Shown: positions 45,617 to 57,319, numbered from the stretch's first letter. The stretch: 64,000 nucleotides of DNA from Cognatishimia sp. 1_MG-2023 (GCF_030548175.1 NZ_JAUORX010000001.1:1-64000), one strand, 5' to 3'. Program-made: numbers and translations. The notes: a model not told the origin generated them from the sequence alone.

Positions 45617-47932
45617 ATGCGCCACTTGATCCGAGTGATTTTTGCAACCGTGCTGCTGTTAAGCGGCACGGTTTTTCTTTCGGCTCAAACAAATTCCGGG
45701 CCTGATTACGATGCATGGCGTGTGATTGCTACACGCGCCGAAGCCTCTGTCGAAGCAGGACGTGCCTCTGATATTGCACTAGAAGAACTGCGCGCGCAGC
45801 TGGTCGAATGGCGCGAAACACTTGGGAATGCACAGGCGACAAACGCCACTGCAATCCGGATTATCGAAAACCAACTTGCGGCTTTGGGTCCAGTCCCAGA
45901 AGGTGAGATCGAGCTGGCTGATATTAGTCGGCAAAGACAGGCACTGACGGACAGGCTTGCCGGGTTGCAAGTTCCCGTAAAGACGGCTGAAATCGCTTAT
46001 ACAGAAGCCGATGGCCTGATCCGCGGTATCGACGGGATCATTCGAAACCGTCAAACCGAAGAGCTGTTAGAGCTTGGGCCAACGCCAATCAACCCGATCA
46101 TTTGGCCTACGGGATTAGAAGCCCTGCAAAACTCTTTGGCGAGTGTGGGCTTTGAAGTTGGTACAGCCTGGTCGAACCCCATTCAAAATGCAGAGTTTCG
46201 CAAGAATCTTCCTGAAGTTTTACTGCTTTTGACGGTTGCGATGTTGTTGCTTTTGCGAGGACGTCGTTGGTTTGAATATCTGGCAACGGTAATCCAAAGG
46301 CGCTCTGCAACGCTATGGCGCTGGTTGGCAGCGTCTGCCGTGTCTTTAGGGCAAATTATCGTACCATTTATCGGCCTTGTGGCATTGATCGAAGCCGCTC
46401 TTGCGACTGAACTTGCCGGATTGCGTGGTGAGCGCATTCTCTTGGTATTGCCCGATGCAGGCTTTGCAATCTTGGTCTCTGTTTGGTTGGCAAGCCGCGT
46501 GTTCCCGAAACTGGATCAGGTTGAGCCCTTTATCAAACTGCCATTCGAAGAACGCCGTGAAGCTCGCGTTTATGCAGGGCTTTTAGGGCTAATCTTGGCC
46601 ATAGACCTGATATTAACGGAATTGGCGCGATACGACACATGGTCTGACGAAGCACAGGCTGTCGTCTATTTTCCACTCTTTGCTGTAACCGCATTGGTGT
46701 TCTGGCGCTTGGCGGTGTTGTTAAGCCATCATAATCGCCACTCTTCAGAGGTTGGCTATGGGGATCGTTTGGTCACCATTTGGGGCCGCCTGATTATGGC
46801 CGTTGCACTGATTGGACTTTCGCTTGCTGCGATAGGTTACTTTAGCGCCGCACAACGGTTGTTCTTTCCAGCGATCAGCACAATGCAGATCTTGGCTGTT
46901 ATCCTTGTTCTGCAACGTATTTTCTCTGCGATCTATGCCGTTGCCATAGGCGGTGAAGAGAATGCCAATGATAGCCTTGTTCCAGTTTTCTTAGGCATCT
47001 TACTGGTCATCGCATCGCTGCCCATTCTGGCGCTCATTTGGGGGGCTCGAGCTTCTGATCTGACCGAGCTGTGGGCGCAGTTTTCCAAAGGTGTGTCGAT
47101 TGGTGACACGCGCATTTCGCCAACTGACTTCTTCATGTTTGTATTGGTGTTTGTTGCCGGCCTAACAGTGACCCGCTTGCTGCAAGGCACGATGAAAAAC
47201 ACCATCCTGCCAAAGACCAAGATCGACATTGGTGGTCAAAATGCATTGGTGTCTGGGCTAGGTTACGTCGGGATTTTCCTTGCTGCCTTGATTGCTATCA
47301 CGACCGCAGGCATTGACCTAAGTTCAATTGCCTTGGTCGCCGGTGCGCTGTCTGTTGGTATTGGTTTCGGTCTGCAGAACGTTGTTTCGAACTTTGTCAG
47401 CGGGATCATTCTGTTGATCGAACGTCCGATCTCTGAAGGGGATTGGATCGAAGTTGGCGGCAACATGGGGTATGTCCGCGGTATCTCTGTACGGTCCACG
47501 CGCATCGAAACCTTTGATCGGACCGATGTCATTGTACCGAACTCTGACCTTGTTAGCGGTACGGTGACTAACTTTACCCGTGGCAATACCATTGGCCGTG
47601 TCATTGCGCCCGTGGGCGTCGCCTATGGCACTGATCCGCGCCGGATTGAGGCGATCTTGCTAGAGATTGCCAAAGCCCACCCCATGGTTTTGGAAAACCC
47701 AGCCCCAAGCATTGTGTTCCAAGGCTTTGGCGCCAGTTCGTTGGATTTCGAAATTCGCGCCATCATTCGAGATGTGAATTGGTCGCTCACTGTTAGGTCT
47801 GAACTGAACTACGAAATTGCCAAACGCTTTATGGATGAAGGCATCGAAATTCCATTTGCCCAAACAGATATTTGGCTTCGCAATGCCGAGGCTTTACGTG
47901 CGCCGCATACTTCCGAGGAGAGCTCTGAATGA
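45617..47932 (+). CDS. Mechanosensitive channel, DUF3772-MscS
   Basis: A 771-residue inner-membrane protein. A signal peptide ending FLSAQ is followed by the DUF3772 periplasmic helical domain (about residues 30-170). About ten membrane segments come next, then the MscS pore helix and beta domain with VGIGFGLQNVVSNFVSGI and ERPISEGDWIEVGG. It is predicted to release solutes during osmotic downshock. It starts six bases after cysK and overlaps the alaX gene by four, so cysK, mscS and alaX are probably one operon. Confidence 0.93.
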   Translation: MRHLIRVIFATVLLLSGTVFLSAQTNSGPDYDAWRVIATRAEASVEAGRASDIALEELRAQLVEWRETLGNAQATNATAIRIIENQLAALGPVPEGEIELADISRQRQALTDRLAGLQVPVKTAEIAYTEADGLIRGIDGIIRNRQTEELLELGPTPINPIIWPTGLEALQNSLASVGFEVGTAWSNPIQNAEFRKNLPEVLLLLTVAMLLLLRGRRWFEYLATVIQRRSATLWRWLAASAVSLGQIIVPFIGLVALIEAALATELAGLRGERILLVLPDAGFAILVSVWLASRVFPKLDQVEPFIKLPFEERREARVYAGLLGLILAIDLILTELARYDTWSDEAQAVVYFPLFAVTALVFWRLAVLLSHHNRHSSEVGYGDRLVTIWGRLIMAVALIGLSLAAIGYFSAAQRLFFPAISTMQILAVILVLQRIFSAIYAVAIGGEENANDSLVPVFLGILLVIASLPILALIWGARASDLTELWAQFSKGVSIGDTRISPTDFFMFVLVFVAGLTVTRLLQGTMKNTILPKTKIDIGGQNALVSGLGYVGIFLAALIAITTAGIDLSSIALVAGALSVGIGFGLQNVVSNFVSGIILLIERPISEGDWIEVGGNMGYVRGISVRSTRIETFDRTDVIVPNSDLVSGTVTNFTRGNTIGRVIAPVGVAYGTDPRRIEAILLEIAKAHPMVLENPAPSIVFQGFGASSLDFEIRAIIRDVNWSLTVRSELNYEIAKRFMDEGIEIPFAQTDIWLRNAEALRAPHTSEESSE

Positions 47933-48648
47933 CTGAATTGTTGTTTCTAGAAGACGCATATTTGCGGGAAACCACTGGCAAAGTGGTTGGCCACACCCAA
48001 GAGGGTGGCGTTATTTTGGATGGAACAATTTTCTATGCCACAAGTGGCGGTCAGCCCGGCGATAGTGGGAATTTAGTGTGGGATACAGGCACGCTGAAAA
48101 TTGCGACTGCAGTCAAAGTTGATGGTGGTGATATTGCGCTGGTGCCAGCAGAGCCAGCGGCGTTGCCACCGGTAGGAACCGATGTGATTCAACAACTTGA
48201 CTGGGATCGACGTCATCGTCATATGCGGATTCACACCGCATTACACCTTTTGTCTGTGGTCATTCCTTTACCTGTTACGGGTGGTTCTATTGGTGCAGAG
48301 AAAGGTCGGTTGGATTTTAACATGCCCGATGCGCTGACGGACAAAGATGCGCTTGAAGACCTGCTGAACGAGTTGATTGATCGCGACCTGCAAGTGTCTG
48401 AAAGCTGGATTACGGATGCAGAGCTTGATGCGAACCCCGGCTTGGTAAAAACCATGTCTGTTCAACCCCCTAGAGGATCTGGCCGTATCCGTTTGGTGCA
48501 AATCGGGCAGGGTGATGAGCAGGTTGATTTGCAACCCTGTGGCGGCACGCATGTTGCGCGTACGTCGGAAATTGGACGGGTTCGGTTGGGCAAGATTGAG
48601 AACAAAGGCCGTCAGAACCGGCGGGTTAACTTGCTGCTTGAGACGTAA
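47929..48648 (+). CDS. Alanyl-tRNA editing protein AlaX
   Basis: Free-standing editing domain that removes Ser or Gly from mischarged tRNA-Ala. The 239-residue protein has FYATSGGQPGDSG near the start, the zinc motif HTALHLLS (HxxxH) and the second half QPCGGTHVARTSEIG (CxxxH). Length fits the AlaX-M type. It is translationally coupled to the mechanosensitive channel gene by a four-base overlap. Confidence 0.95.
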   Translation: MTELLFLEDAYLRETTGKVVGHTQEGGVILDGTIFYATSGGQPGDSGNLVWDTGTLKIATAVKVDGGDIALVPAEPAALPPVGTDVIQQLDWDRRHRHMRIHTALHLLSVVIPLPVTGGSIGAEKGRLDFNMPDALTDKDALEDLLNELIDRDLQVSESWITDAELDANPGLVKTMSVQPPRGSGRIRLVQIGQGDEQVDLQPCGGTHVARTSEIGRVRLGKIENKGRQNRRVNLLLET

Positions 48649-48680
48649 TTAATTCAACACAACTTCGTTGTTTCGGTATG

Positions 48681-48778
48681 CCTAGGTTTCGCCGCGAAAC
48701 GCGTTGCGTTTAAGGCGCGCGCTGCGTTCATTGTGGAAATTCGTACGATTCCCGCGTTGAAACGTACGTTTGGGAATG
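48681..48778 (+). repeat. Palindromic intergenic repeat, copy C
   Basis: Shares with copy B the GGTTTCGCCGCGAAAC hairpin, GCGTTGC, then CGTTCATTGTGGAAATTCG. Its last part, where copies A and B carry a perfect palindrome, has rearranged arms (CGTACGATTCC and GAAACGTACG). It lies within a 396-base gap. The rest of the gap, to 49044, holds no convincing gene; open frames there overlap this repeat. Confidence 0.75.
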
Positions 48779-49044
48779 GTTTGGTAGCGAAATGAATATG
48801 ATGTTGCGGTATGAGCAGAGGCGAAGAACCGAATGTCTTTGGCATAGGCGCTAATGTCCACTTTGAGCCCATCACAACCGATACTGCACGGCGTGCATAT
48901 GTCCTGTTAAGGTGGACGTACCTCAATGAATGTGCAGATTGAAATGATTGCGTGCTGACGATGCGCATCGCAAGAAGGAACATAAATTTTCAGTCTTCGT
49001 ACCGTCCGAGAGCCTTTTAACCTCACAAGACAAACGGAACAATT

Positions 49045-50148
49045 ATGGCAGCCAAACCGATCCTTTTAAGCAGTGATATTTATGGTCGCACAGGACAGGC
49101 ATCAGCCCATCCCCTGTCATGGCCAAAGACTGTGCCTGCACTTGATATCATTCAGCGACTAGAGTGGTTTGATGACAGTTGCCAAATCGAATGCACCAAA
49201 GTCCATCCACGAAGGCTACGCTCGTTTCATGATCAAGCCTACATTGATGCCGCATATACGGCCGAGGCAGAACAATGTGTCTCACCTCTTATTCGCCAGA
49301 AATATGGACTTGGAACTGGTGACAACCCTATTTTTCCAAGCGTCATTGAGCGGGCTGCCACAGCATGTGGTGCCGCATTGAAAGCGGCCGAGCTACTAAC
49401 GGATGGCGGTATCGTACATTCTCCGCTTGGAGGAGCCCATCATGTTCATCCGGCAAGAGCCGCCGGGTTTGGATATTTCAACGACCTTGCCATCGGGATG
49501 TTGGCAATGCAGGACAGGGGCCTGAGGCGCATCGCCTATATTGACCTTGACGCACATCACGGCGATGGTGTCGAAGCAGCTTTTGCCTATGACCCAAACG
49601 TCCTGACGTTTTCGATTCATGAGGAAAACTGTTGGCCACACACCGGCACTGAAAGTGACCCACATTACGGGGTATACAATCTTTGCGTCCCGGAAAGGTT
49701 CAACGACAGCGAAATGTCATATGTTGTCGAGAATGCCTTGCTTCCTATTGTGGAGAAATTCGCCCCAGAGGCGATTGTCATCCAAGCAGGAGCCGATTCA
49801 CTTGAGGACGATCTCATGATGAAATTAGGGCTTTCAAATCGCGCCTACTTTAAAACAATAGATGCACTTCGCAACTTAGCACCTCGCATTTGGGTAACGG
49901 GTGGGGGAGGATATAATCCCTGGGCGGTGGCCCGATGTTGGGCGGGCATTTGGTGTGTGTTGAATGACCGTGATCCAGTTGATGAGCCTCCAATCTCGGA
50001 TGAACAGCAGATCATTGATAAAGTGAACCAATGGCCTTCAGTTGCGAAGCCGCCTGAGAACTGGCTTTCATCTCTCGTTGACCAAACACGCGATGGAGTT
50101 GTCCGACCTTGCATCAAAGCGGCGATTGGGAAATTGACAGACAGCTAG
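49045..50148 (+). CDS. Histone-deacetylase-family amidohydrolase
   Basis: A 367-residue zinc enzyme of the arginase-deacetylase fold. GGAHHVHPARAAGFGYFND carries the paired histidines, YIDLDAHHGDGVEAAF the zinc-binding Asp and His, GAD the second Asp, and GGGGYNP the glycine loop with the conserved Tyr. It is close to the acetoin-utilization and acetylpolyamine amidohydrolase groups; the substrate is not assigned. It is flanked by repeat copy C and tRNA-Ser, without operon partners. Confidence 0.88.
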   Translation: MAAKPILLSSDIYGRTGQASAHPLSWPKTVPALDIIQRLEWFDDSCQIECTKVHPRRLRSFHDQAYIDAAYTAEAEQCVSPLIRQKYGLGTGDNPIFPSVIERAATACGAALKAAELLTDGGIVHSPLGGAHHVHPARAAGFGYFNDLAIGMLAMQDRGLRRIAYIDLDAHHGDGVEAAFAYDPNVLTFSIHEENCWPHTGTESDPHYGVYNLCVPERFNDSEMSYVVENALLPIVEKFAPEAIVIQAGADSLEDDLMMKLGLSNRAYFKTIDALRNLAPRIWVTGGGGYNPWAVARCWAGIWCVLNDRDPVDEPPISDEQQIIDKVNQWPSVAKPPENWLSSLVDQTRDGVVRPCIKAAIGKLTDS

Positions 50149-50171
50149 AATGCGAAGGGCTTGGTGCCTAA

Positions 50172-50261
50172 TGGCGGAGAGACAGGGATTCGAACCCTGG
50201 GTCCCCTTGCAGGGACAACGGTTTTCGAGACCGCCCCGTTCGACCACTCCGGCACCTCTCC
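50172..50261 (-). tRNA. tRNA-Ser (CGA)
   Basis: A 90-base class II tRNA with long variable arm (TGTCCCTGCAAGGGGACC region), acceptor GGAGAGG/TCTCTCC, anticodon loop CTCGAAA (anticodon CGA) and encoded CCA. It lies 23 bases past the deacetylase-like gene, on the opposite strand. Confidence 0.97.
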
Positions 50262-50382
50262 GCGGGGGTCTGGTGGCGGGGATGTATAGCGGAAAATTGA
50301 CTGGTGCAAGGATGATTTGCATTGTTTGTCAGCGCAAAGACCCTAAGTTGAAATGTGCACCATCGACGATAGGGAGATCTTC

Positions 50383-51222
50383 GTGCCACAGCTTTCAAAG
50401 GTTAAACTTTTCACGCCCATTCTTGCGGTTTTGTCATTGGCGTCTTTGACGTTTTCGGCGCAAGCGGCGGAGCGGGCGGATGTCGAGAACTTTTTAAAGA
50501 TCACCGGTTTTGATGTTGCGGTGGAATCCATCGCGCTTGGGGCAGGTGGGGCACCCAGTATGCTGGGATTAGAAGAGGATGCGTTTGGTAAAACCTGGAC
50601 TGACCTATCAGCGGCGACGTTTCTTGTGCCGGAGATGGTAGAGCAAGCGGTTGATATTCTTGAGGAAAAGCTTGAGCAAGATTTACTGGATCATGCGGTT
50701 GGCTTTTACGAAAGCGATTTAGGTCAGCGGTTGGTGCAGGCTGAAAACCTCGCGCATTTTGATGATGATGAGCTGAAACAGATTGCTGGCCGTCAGATCG
50801 TGGCGGGGATGGTCAAAGATGGCGATCCAAAGATCGAGTATTTCCAGCGCATGAATGCGGCGATTGATCCAGAGGGCTGGGGGCTAAAGGCCATTCAGCA
50901 AATTCAGGTGCGGTTCTTGTTGGCGGCATCGCGGGCGGGTGTGATCCGTCGTGATTTGGATGAAGGTATGTTGTGGGCGCAGATCGCTGAGAATGAAGCC
51001 GAGACGCTGCGCGCAATGCAGGCGGGTGCGATTGCGGGCGCGGCTTATACCTATCAGGACTTCTCGGCTGATGAGTTGGAGATCTATGCGGTGGCATTGG
51101 AAGATCCGAAAATGCAGACGGTTTATGAGCTGATGAATGCGGTGCATTATAAGATCATGGGCGACCGTTTTGACGATCTGGCCAAACATTTGGACAAATT
51201 GCGCCCCAGCGAAGACCTGTAA
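50383..51222 (+). CDS. DUF2059-like exported protein
   Basis: A 279-residue protein. The GTG start at 50383 with AGGGAG upstream gives a signal peptide ending FSAQAA. The mature part is helical, with FLKITGFDVAVESIALG at its start and two related halves; the DHAVGFYESDLGQRLVQ segment is the DUF2059 pattern. Function unknown, periplasmic by prediction. It stands alone downstream of tRNA-Ser, upstream of the rplU leader. Confidence 0.75.
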   Translation: MPQLSKVKLFTPILAVLSLASLTFSAQAAERADVENFLKITGFDVAVESIALGAGGAPSMLGLEEDAFGKTWTDLSAATFLVPEMVEQAVDILEEKLEQDLLDHAVGFYESDLGQRLVQAENLAHFDDDELKQIAGRQIVAGMVKDGDPKIEYFQRMNAAIDPEGWGLKAIQQIQVRFLLAASRAGVIRRDLDEGMLWAQIAENEAETLRAMQAGAIAGAAYTYQDFSADELEIYAVALEDPKMQTVYELMNAVHYKIMGDRFDDLAKHLDKLRPSEDL

Positions 51223-51267
51223 TCGATAAAATCGTCAAAGAAAATTGGGTTTTCACCTAAGTACGGC

Positions 51268-51296
51268 TTGACTTGATATAGTGATGGGAACATAAG
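51268..51296 (+). promoter_or_regulatory. Predicted rplU-rpmA promoter
   Basis: TTGACT (51268-51273), a 17-base spacer and CATAAG (51291-51296) lie about 140 bases upstream of rplU. The leader that follows contains a hairpin near GGCGTAGGGACCTCC-TTGCGCC that could be part of autoregulation. Confidence 0.5.
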
Positions 51297-51435
51297 CGCG
51301 CATCGGCGTAGGGACCTCCTTGCGCCGTGTTTTGTTGTAATTACGTCCGTACCAGGACGCGCAGTTCGAGGCGGCTTTGCCACAACATCCAATCGGATGG
51401 CCACAGAACGCGATCAATTCGAAGGAAGTTGGGGC

Positions 51436-52074
51436 ATGTTCGCAGTCCTAAAGACCGGCGGCAAACAGTATAAAGTACAGGCAGGTGATATCCTGCGTGT
51501 CGAAAAACTGGCTGCAGACGCTGGCGAGAAAATTCAATTCAACGAAGTGCTGATGCTTGGCGGTGAAAAAACCGTTGTTGGCGCACCACTTGTTGACGGT
51601 GCAGCTGTTCAAGCCGACGTGATCGACCAGATCAAAGGCGAAAAGCTGATCAAATTCGTAAAACGTCGTCGTAAGCACAGCTCTAAGCGTACTGTTGGCC
51701 ACCGTCAGAAACTGACTTTGGTTCGCGTAACAGACATCTTGGCATCTGGCGCAGACAAGTCTGGCGTTAAAGCGGCTATCGGTTCCGGTTCTGTTTCTGC
51801 TGCGGCAGTTGCGGCGGCACCAGCAGCGAAAAAAGCAGCACCTAAGAAAGCAGCGCCTAAAGCGGCTGCAGTCGAAGGCGCAGACGATCTGAAAAAGCTG
51901 TCTGGCGTTGGTCCGGCACTTGAGAAGAAGTTGCTTGAAAATGGCGTAACCACATTCGCGCAAATCGCGGCATGGGGCGAAGCTGATATTGCTGAGTTCG
52001 ACGAAAAACTGTCGTTCAAAGGCCGCATCGAGCGCGAAGGCTGGGTAGCACAAGCTGCCGAGTTGGCGAAGTAA
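51436..52074 (+). CDS. rplU: 50S ribosomal protein L21 with C-terminal helix-hairpin-helix extension
   Basis: The first 103 or so residues are a complete L21, from MFAVLKTGGKQYKV to the RKHSSKRTVGHRQKLTLVRV end. About 40 residues of Ala/Lys linker follow, then a domain starting DDLKKLSGVGPALEKKLLEN, a helix-hairpin-helix or SAM-like module. Total length is 212 against about 103 for E. coli L21. Related extensions occur in other Rhodobacterales. The ATG at 51436 begins the family-standard MFAV. rpmA follows in 23 bases. Confidence 0.95.
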   Translation: MFAVLKTGGKQYKVQAGDILRVEKLAADAGEKIQFNEVLMLGGEKTVVGAPLVDGAAVQADVIDQIKGEKLIKFVKRRRKHSSKRTVGHRQKLTLVRVTDILASGADKSGVKAAIGSGSVSAAAVAAAPAAKKAAPKKAAPKAAAVEGADDLKKLSGVGPALEKKLLENGVTTFAQIAAWGEADIAEFDEKLSFKGRIEREGWVAQAAELAK

Positions 52075-52097
52075 GAGACGTATAGGAGACTAACGAT

Positions 52098-52367
52098 ATG
52101 GCACATAAAAAAGCTGGTGGTAGTTCCCGTAACGGTCGCGACTCCGCGGGTCGTCGTTTGGGCGTCAAAAAATACGGTGGCGAAGCTGTTTTGGCTGGTA
52201 ACATCATCATGCGTCAGCGTGGTACTAAGATGTGGCCGGGCGCAGGCGTTGGCATGGGTAAAGATCACACAATCTTTGCAACTGTCGAAGGCAACGTAAA
52301 GTTCCACAAAGGCCTGAAAGGCCGCACGTTTATTTCGGTTCTCCCTGTGGCGGAGGCCGCAGAGTAA
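52098..52367 (+). CDS. rpmA: 50S ribosomal protein L27
   Basis: An 89-residue L27 beginning [20 protein letters not shown], the standard N-terminus reaching toward the peptidyl-transferase centre, with [17 protein letters not shown] and [20 protein letters not shown]. It follows rplU and ends at a terminator, so rplU-rpmA is an operon separate from obgE, with an acetyltransferase gene between. Confidence 0.98.
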   Translation: MAHKKAGGSSRNGRDSAGRRLGVKKYGGEAVLAGNIIMRQRGTKMWPGAGVGMGKDHTIFATVEGNVKFHKGLKGRTFISVLPVAEAAE

Positions 52368-52395
52368 GCCGACCTAAAGGTTTTTAAGACATTAG

Positions 52396-52423
52396 GGGAT
52401 CGGCTTTGGGGCCGGTCCCTTTT
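52396..52423 (+). terminator. Terminator after rpmA
   Basis: GGGATCGGC-TTTGGG-GCCGGTCCC (nine pairs, one wobble) followed by TTTT, 30 bases downstream of the rpmA stop. Confidence 0.8.
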
Positions 52424-52542
52424 CACGTTTACACAATCGCGCCACATCGTGTGTGTAAGACTTGTAAGCGTGGTGGGGCCATTCCATATCGCTATGGATA
52501 GCTCGGTAGTAGGTACAATTTGGTCTTTGGGAGGAGGTCAGA

Positions 52543-52599
52543 TTGAAATGTAAATGGCAGGAGTTCCTGCATTGCGAAAGAGTTACAGGCCGTTGTTAG
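52543..52599 (+). other. Possible 18-residue cysteine-containing open frame
   Basis: A TTG preceded by GGAGGAGG opens MKCKWQEFLHCERVTGRC and then TAG. TACAAT at 52514-52519 could be a -10. The strong ribosome-binding site and paired cysteines are suggestive, but the frame is very short and translation is unproven. It lies in the 220-base gap before the GNAT gene. Confidence 0.25.
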
Positions 52600-52646
52600 A
52601 GTGGTTTCACTCACAATGGTGACGAAAAGTTTGGAGGGATACTTTG

Positions 52647-53186
52647 ATGATGCACGATACGATCGTGAACCAGCCGGTGATAGAATCGCAACGCTTTGAC
52701 TTGCGGTCTTTGCGCCGTTCAGATCAGGGTTTGATTGACCACTATGCAAGTGATCGCCAATTGGCACGCATGACCTCTGTCATTCCTCATCCTTTGCCGC
52801 CTGGTGCGACGGACGCATTTATAGCGCGTTCTTTGAATGCGCAGCGGATTGCTGATGTTTGGGCGATGGATGGCACAAAGGATAATGCTGCTGAGCTGAT
52901 GGGCATCATCTCGCTTGATCGGATTGATGACGGTAAGTCCGAGATCGGTTATTGGGTTGCGCCACCGTATTGGAATACGGGTATTGCATCCGAAGCGGTT
53001 CGCGCCTTGATTGCGAAAAACCCGTTGCAGAGCAAAACTATGTACGCCAGCGTGTTTCAGGACAACCCAGCATCGGCACGAGTTTTGACGAACTCCGGCT
53101 TCCAATACCTTGGAGATGCTGAAACTTTCTCTGTTGCGCGTAACGCTCCGGTACCAACTTGGACATATAGTCTAAAACTGGATTGA
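52647..53186 (+). CDS. GNAT acetyltransferase, RimJ/RimL-like
   Basis: A 179-residue GNAT protein. ESQRFDLRSLRRSD is the RimJ-like opening, GYWVAPPYWNTGIASEAVRA the acetyl-CoA pyrophosphate loop, and NPASARVLTNSGFQYLGD the C-terminal strand and helix. It may acetylate protein N-termini or small molecules; the substrate is unknown. A GGAGG precedes the start, where TTG-ATG-ATG are in frame; I use 52647. It lies between rpmA and obgE. Confidence 0.88.
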   Translation: MMHDTIVNQPVIESQRFDLRSLRRSDQGLIDHYASDRQLARMTSVIPHPLPPGATDAFIARSLNAQRIADVWAMDGTKDNAAELMGIISLDRIDDGKSEIGYWVAPPYWNTGIASEAVRALIAKNPLQSKTMYASVFQDNPASARVLTNSGFQYLGDAETFSVARNAPVPTWTYSLKLD

Positions 53187-53221
53187 GACTCCCCCCGTCT
53201 TTGCTGTATCAGGCGGGATAA

Positions 53222-55377
<2,156 letters not shown>

Positions 55378-55437
55378 CTATTACTTACTCTCTGCCAGAA
55401 GCATCTGGCCTCGTAACCCTTGCAAAGGAAAAATCTG

Positions 55438-56703
55438 ATGAAAGATATCGCAGATATACCCGCCCTGATGAACGACATTGGCCTACGCGCCAAAGCCGCA
55501 AGCGCAGAGCTGGCCTTTGCCCCGGCCGAGGCCAAGGAAAAAGCGCTTATGGTGGCGGCTGACACGGTTTGGGCGCGTCGCGCTGAGATTGTTGAAGCGA
55601 ATGCAAAAGACCTAGATTTCGGCCGCGACAAAGGGCTGAGCCCTGCGATGATGGATCGCTTGATGCTGGATGATGCACGCATCCAAGGGATCTGCGACGG
55701 GCTGCGTGCAGTTGCGGGGCAGGCTGATCCTGTGGGGCAGGTCATGGCAGATTGGGATCGTCCGACTGGTCTAAACATCAAACGTGTGCGTACGCCTTTG
55801 GGGGTGATCGGTGTGATCTATGAAAGCCGCCCGAATGTGACGGCGGATGCTGGTGCGCTTTGCCTAAAATCAGGCAACGCGGTGATTTTGCGCGGTGGCT
55901 CGGAAAGCTTTCATTCCTCGGGCGCCATCCACGCGTGTTTGGTTGAAGGATTGAAAGCCGCTGGTTTGCCAGAAGATGCAGTGCAATTGGTGCCAACGCG
56001 TGATCGGGCTGCGGTTCAAGAATTGCTAACCATGGTGGATACCGTTGATGTGATCGTGCCGCGCGGTGGTAAAGGCTTGGTCGGTCTAGTACAGCGCGAG
56101 GCGCGGGTGCCGGTGTTTGCGCATCTTGAGGGCATCGTTCATATCTACGTTGATGCATCAGCTGATCCGCGTAAGGCATTGGAAGTAATACTAAATGCCA
56201 AAACGCGACGCACGGGAATTTGTGGCGCGGCAGAGTGTTTGTTGATCCACAAAGACATCGCAGCGACTTTGGGCAAGGACATTGTCAGCATGTTGGTTGA
56301 TACCGGCGTGCGTGTTCACGCGGACGAAACGTTGCAAACCATCGAGGGCACAATGCCTGCAACATCCGATGATTGGGGGAAAGAATACCTCGACATGGAT
56401 ATTGCGGCGAAAGTTGTGGATGATGTGGACGGTGCGATTGCCCATATTCGCGCGTTTAGTTCCAGCCACACGGATTGTATTTTGGCCGAAGATGACGCCA
56501 TCGCAGACCGGTTCTTTGAGCGGTTGGATTCAGCGATCTTGATGCGAAATGCGTCCACGCAGTTCGCCGATGGTGGCGAATTTGGGATGGGTGCAGAGAT
56601 TGGCATTGCGACCGGCAAAATGCACGCACGTGGCCCCGTTGGTGCAGAGCAACTGACCAGCTTTAAATATCTTGTCGTGGGTGATGGTACGACCCGCGCC
56701 TAA
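55438..56703 (+). CDS. proA: Glutamate-5-semialdehyde dehydrogenase ProA
   Basis: Second step of proline synthesis, reducing glutamyl-5-phosphate. The 421-residue protein has [40 protein letters not shown] and the catalytic cysteine in [15 protein letters not shown] take the ATG at 55438, which follows AAAGGAA; an ATG at 55420 is further from it. It forms obgE-proB-proA with its neighbours. Confidence 0.96.
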   Translation: MKDIADIPALMNDIGLRAKAASAELAFAPAEAKEKALMVAADTVWARRAEIVEANAKDLDFGRDKGLSPAMMDRLMLDDARIQGICDGLRAVAGQADPVGQVMADWDRPTGLNIKRVRTPLGVIGVIYESRPNVTADAGALCLKSGNAVILRGGSESFHSSGAIHACLVEGLKAAGLPEDAVQLVPTRDRAAVQELLTMVDTVDVIVPRGGKGLVGLVQREARVPVFAHLEGIVHIYVDASADPRKALEVILNAKTRRTGICGAAECLLIHKDIAATLGKDIVSMLVDTGVRVHADETLQTIEGTMPATSDDWGKEYLDMDIAAKVVDDVDGAIAHIRAFSSSHTDCILAEDDAIADRFFERLDSAILMRNASTQFADGGEFGMGAEIGIATGKMHARGPVGAEQLTSFKYLVVGDGTTRA

Positions 56704-56707
56704 GCGA

Positions 56708-57289
56708 TTAAAAAGAAATGGATATCTGGCTTTCCGAAAGCTGGATATCCAATGTTCTTTGCAAATCAGATATTGCCATTGGCAGCAGGCCGAAAGACAC
56801 CGTTGCAGGTGTGATTTCATCCGCAGGACGGCCTTGGGACATGGGGTGCCAGAGGGATTCGTCGATCTTTAGGATCGGGCCATTGGCTTGGATGTGCCAG
56901 GTGTCCTCTTTTTCCTGAATGAACAGGTATCCGCCGCGCGGTAAGGCACGTTCGATGCAAAGTATCGAGAGGAAGCAAGCGCGCAGGGCAGGGCGTGGGA
57001 AGGTGCCTTTGGCCTGCCAATCGTATTGCAGGCGGTCTCCGGCCAGATCTGCGAGTATGCCTTTGATTTCGGCGGAGGAAATGACCTGTTCTGGATTTGC
57101 AGCACCAAAGGCCACACGGAAGAAGCGCACGCGGCCGCTGGCATTTTGGGCGCTGTCATTGACAAGCTGTAGCTCTTCGCTTTGTGCGCCAGTCATTGCG
57201 AGTAGTTCAACGCCATTGGAAATGGCGCCAACGGGGCTAATGAGATCGTGGCAAATACGAGAGGCTACAAGTTCGGCAAAATTTGACAT
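56708..57289 (-). CDS. chpT: Histidine phosphotransferase ChpT
   Basis: A 193-residue protein of the ChpT family, which carries phosphate from CckA to CtrA and CpdR in the alphaproteobacterial cell-cycle relay. The phospho-histidine is in RICHDLISPVGAISNGVELL, and the C-terminal half is a degenerate kinase-like fold ending FGLLPMAISDLQRTL. The ATG at 57289 is preferred; one at 57307 gives six more residues. It converges on proA with three bases between and is divergent from the DUF3553 gene. Confidence 0.92.
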   Translation of the reverse strand: MSNFAELVASRICHDLISPVGAISNGVELLAMTGAQSEELQLVNDSAQNASGRVRFFRVAFGAANPEQVISSAEIKGILADLAGDRLQYDWQAKGTFPRPALRACFLSILCIERALPRGGYLFIQEKEDTWHIQANGPILKIDESLWHPMSQGRPADEITPATVSFGLLPMAISDLQRTLDIQLSESQISISF

Positions 57290-57319
57290 ACAGATACATG
57301 AATCCATTGGAGCAATAGT

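Noticed and set aside
48654-48983. 109-codon minus-strand open frame after alaX
   Set aside because: It runs through repeat copy C and has no ribosome-binding site. Similar frames appear where the repeat occurs, so it is a repeat by-product.
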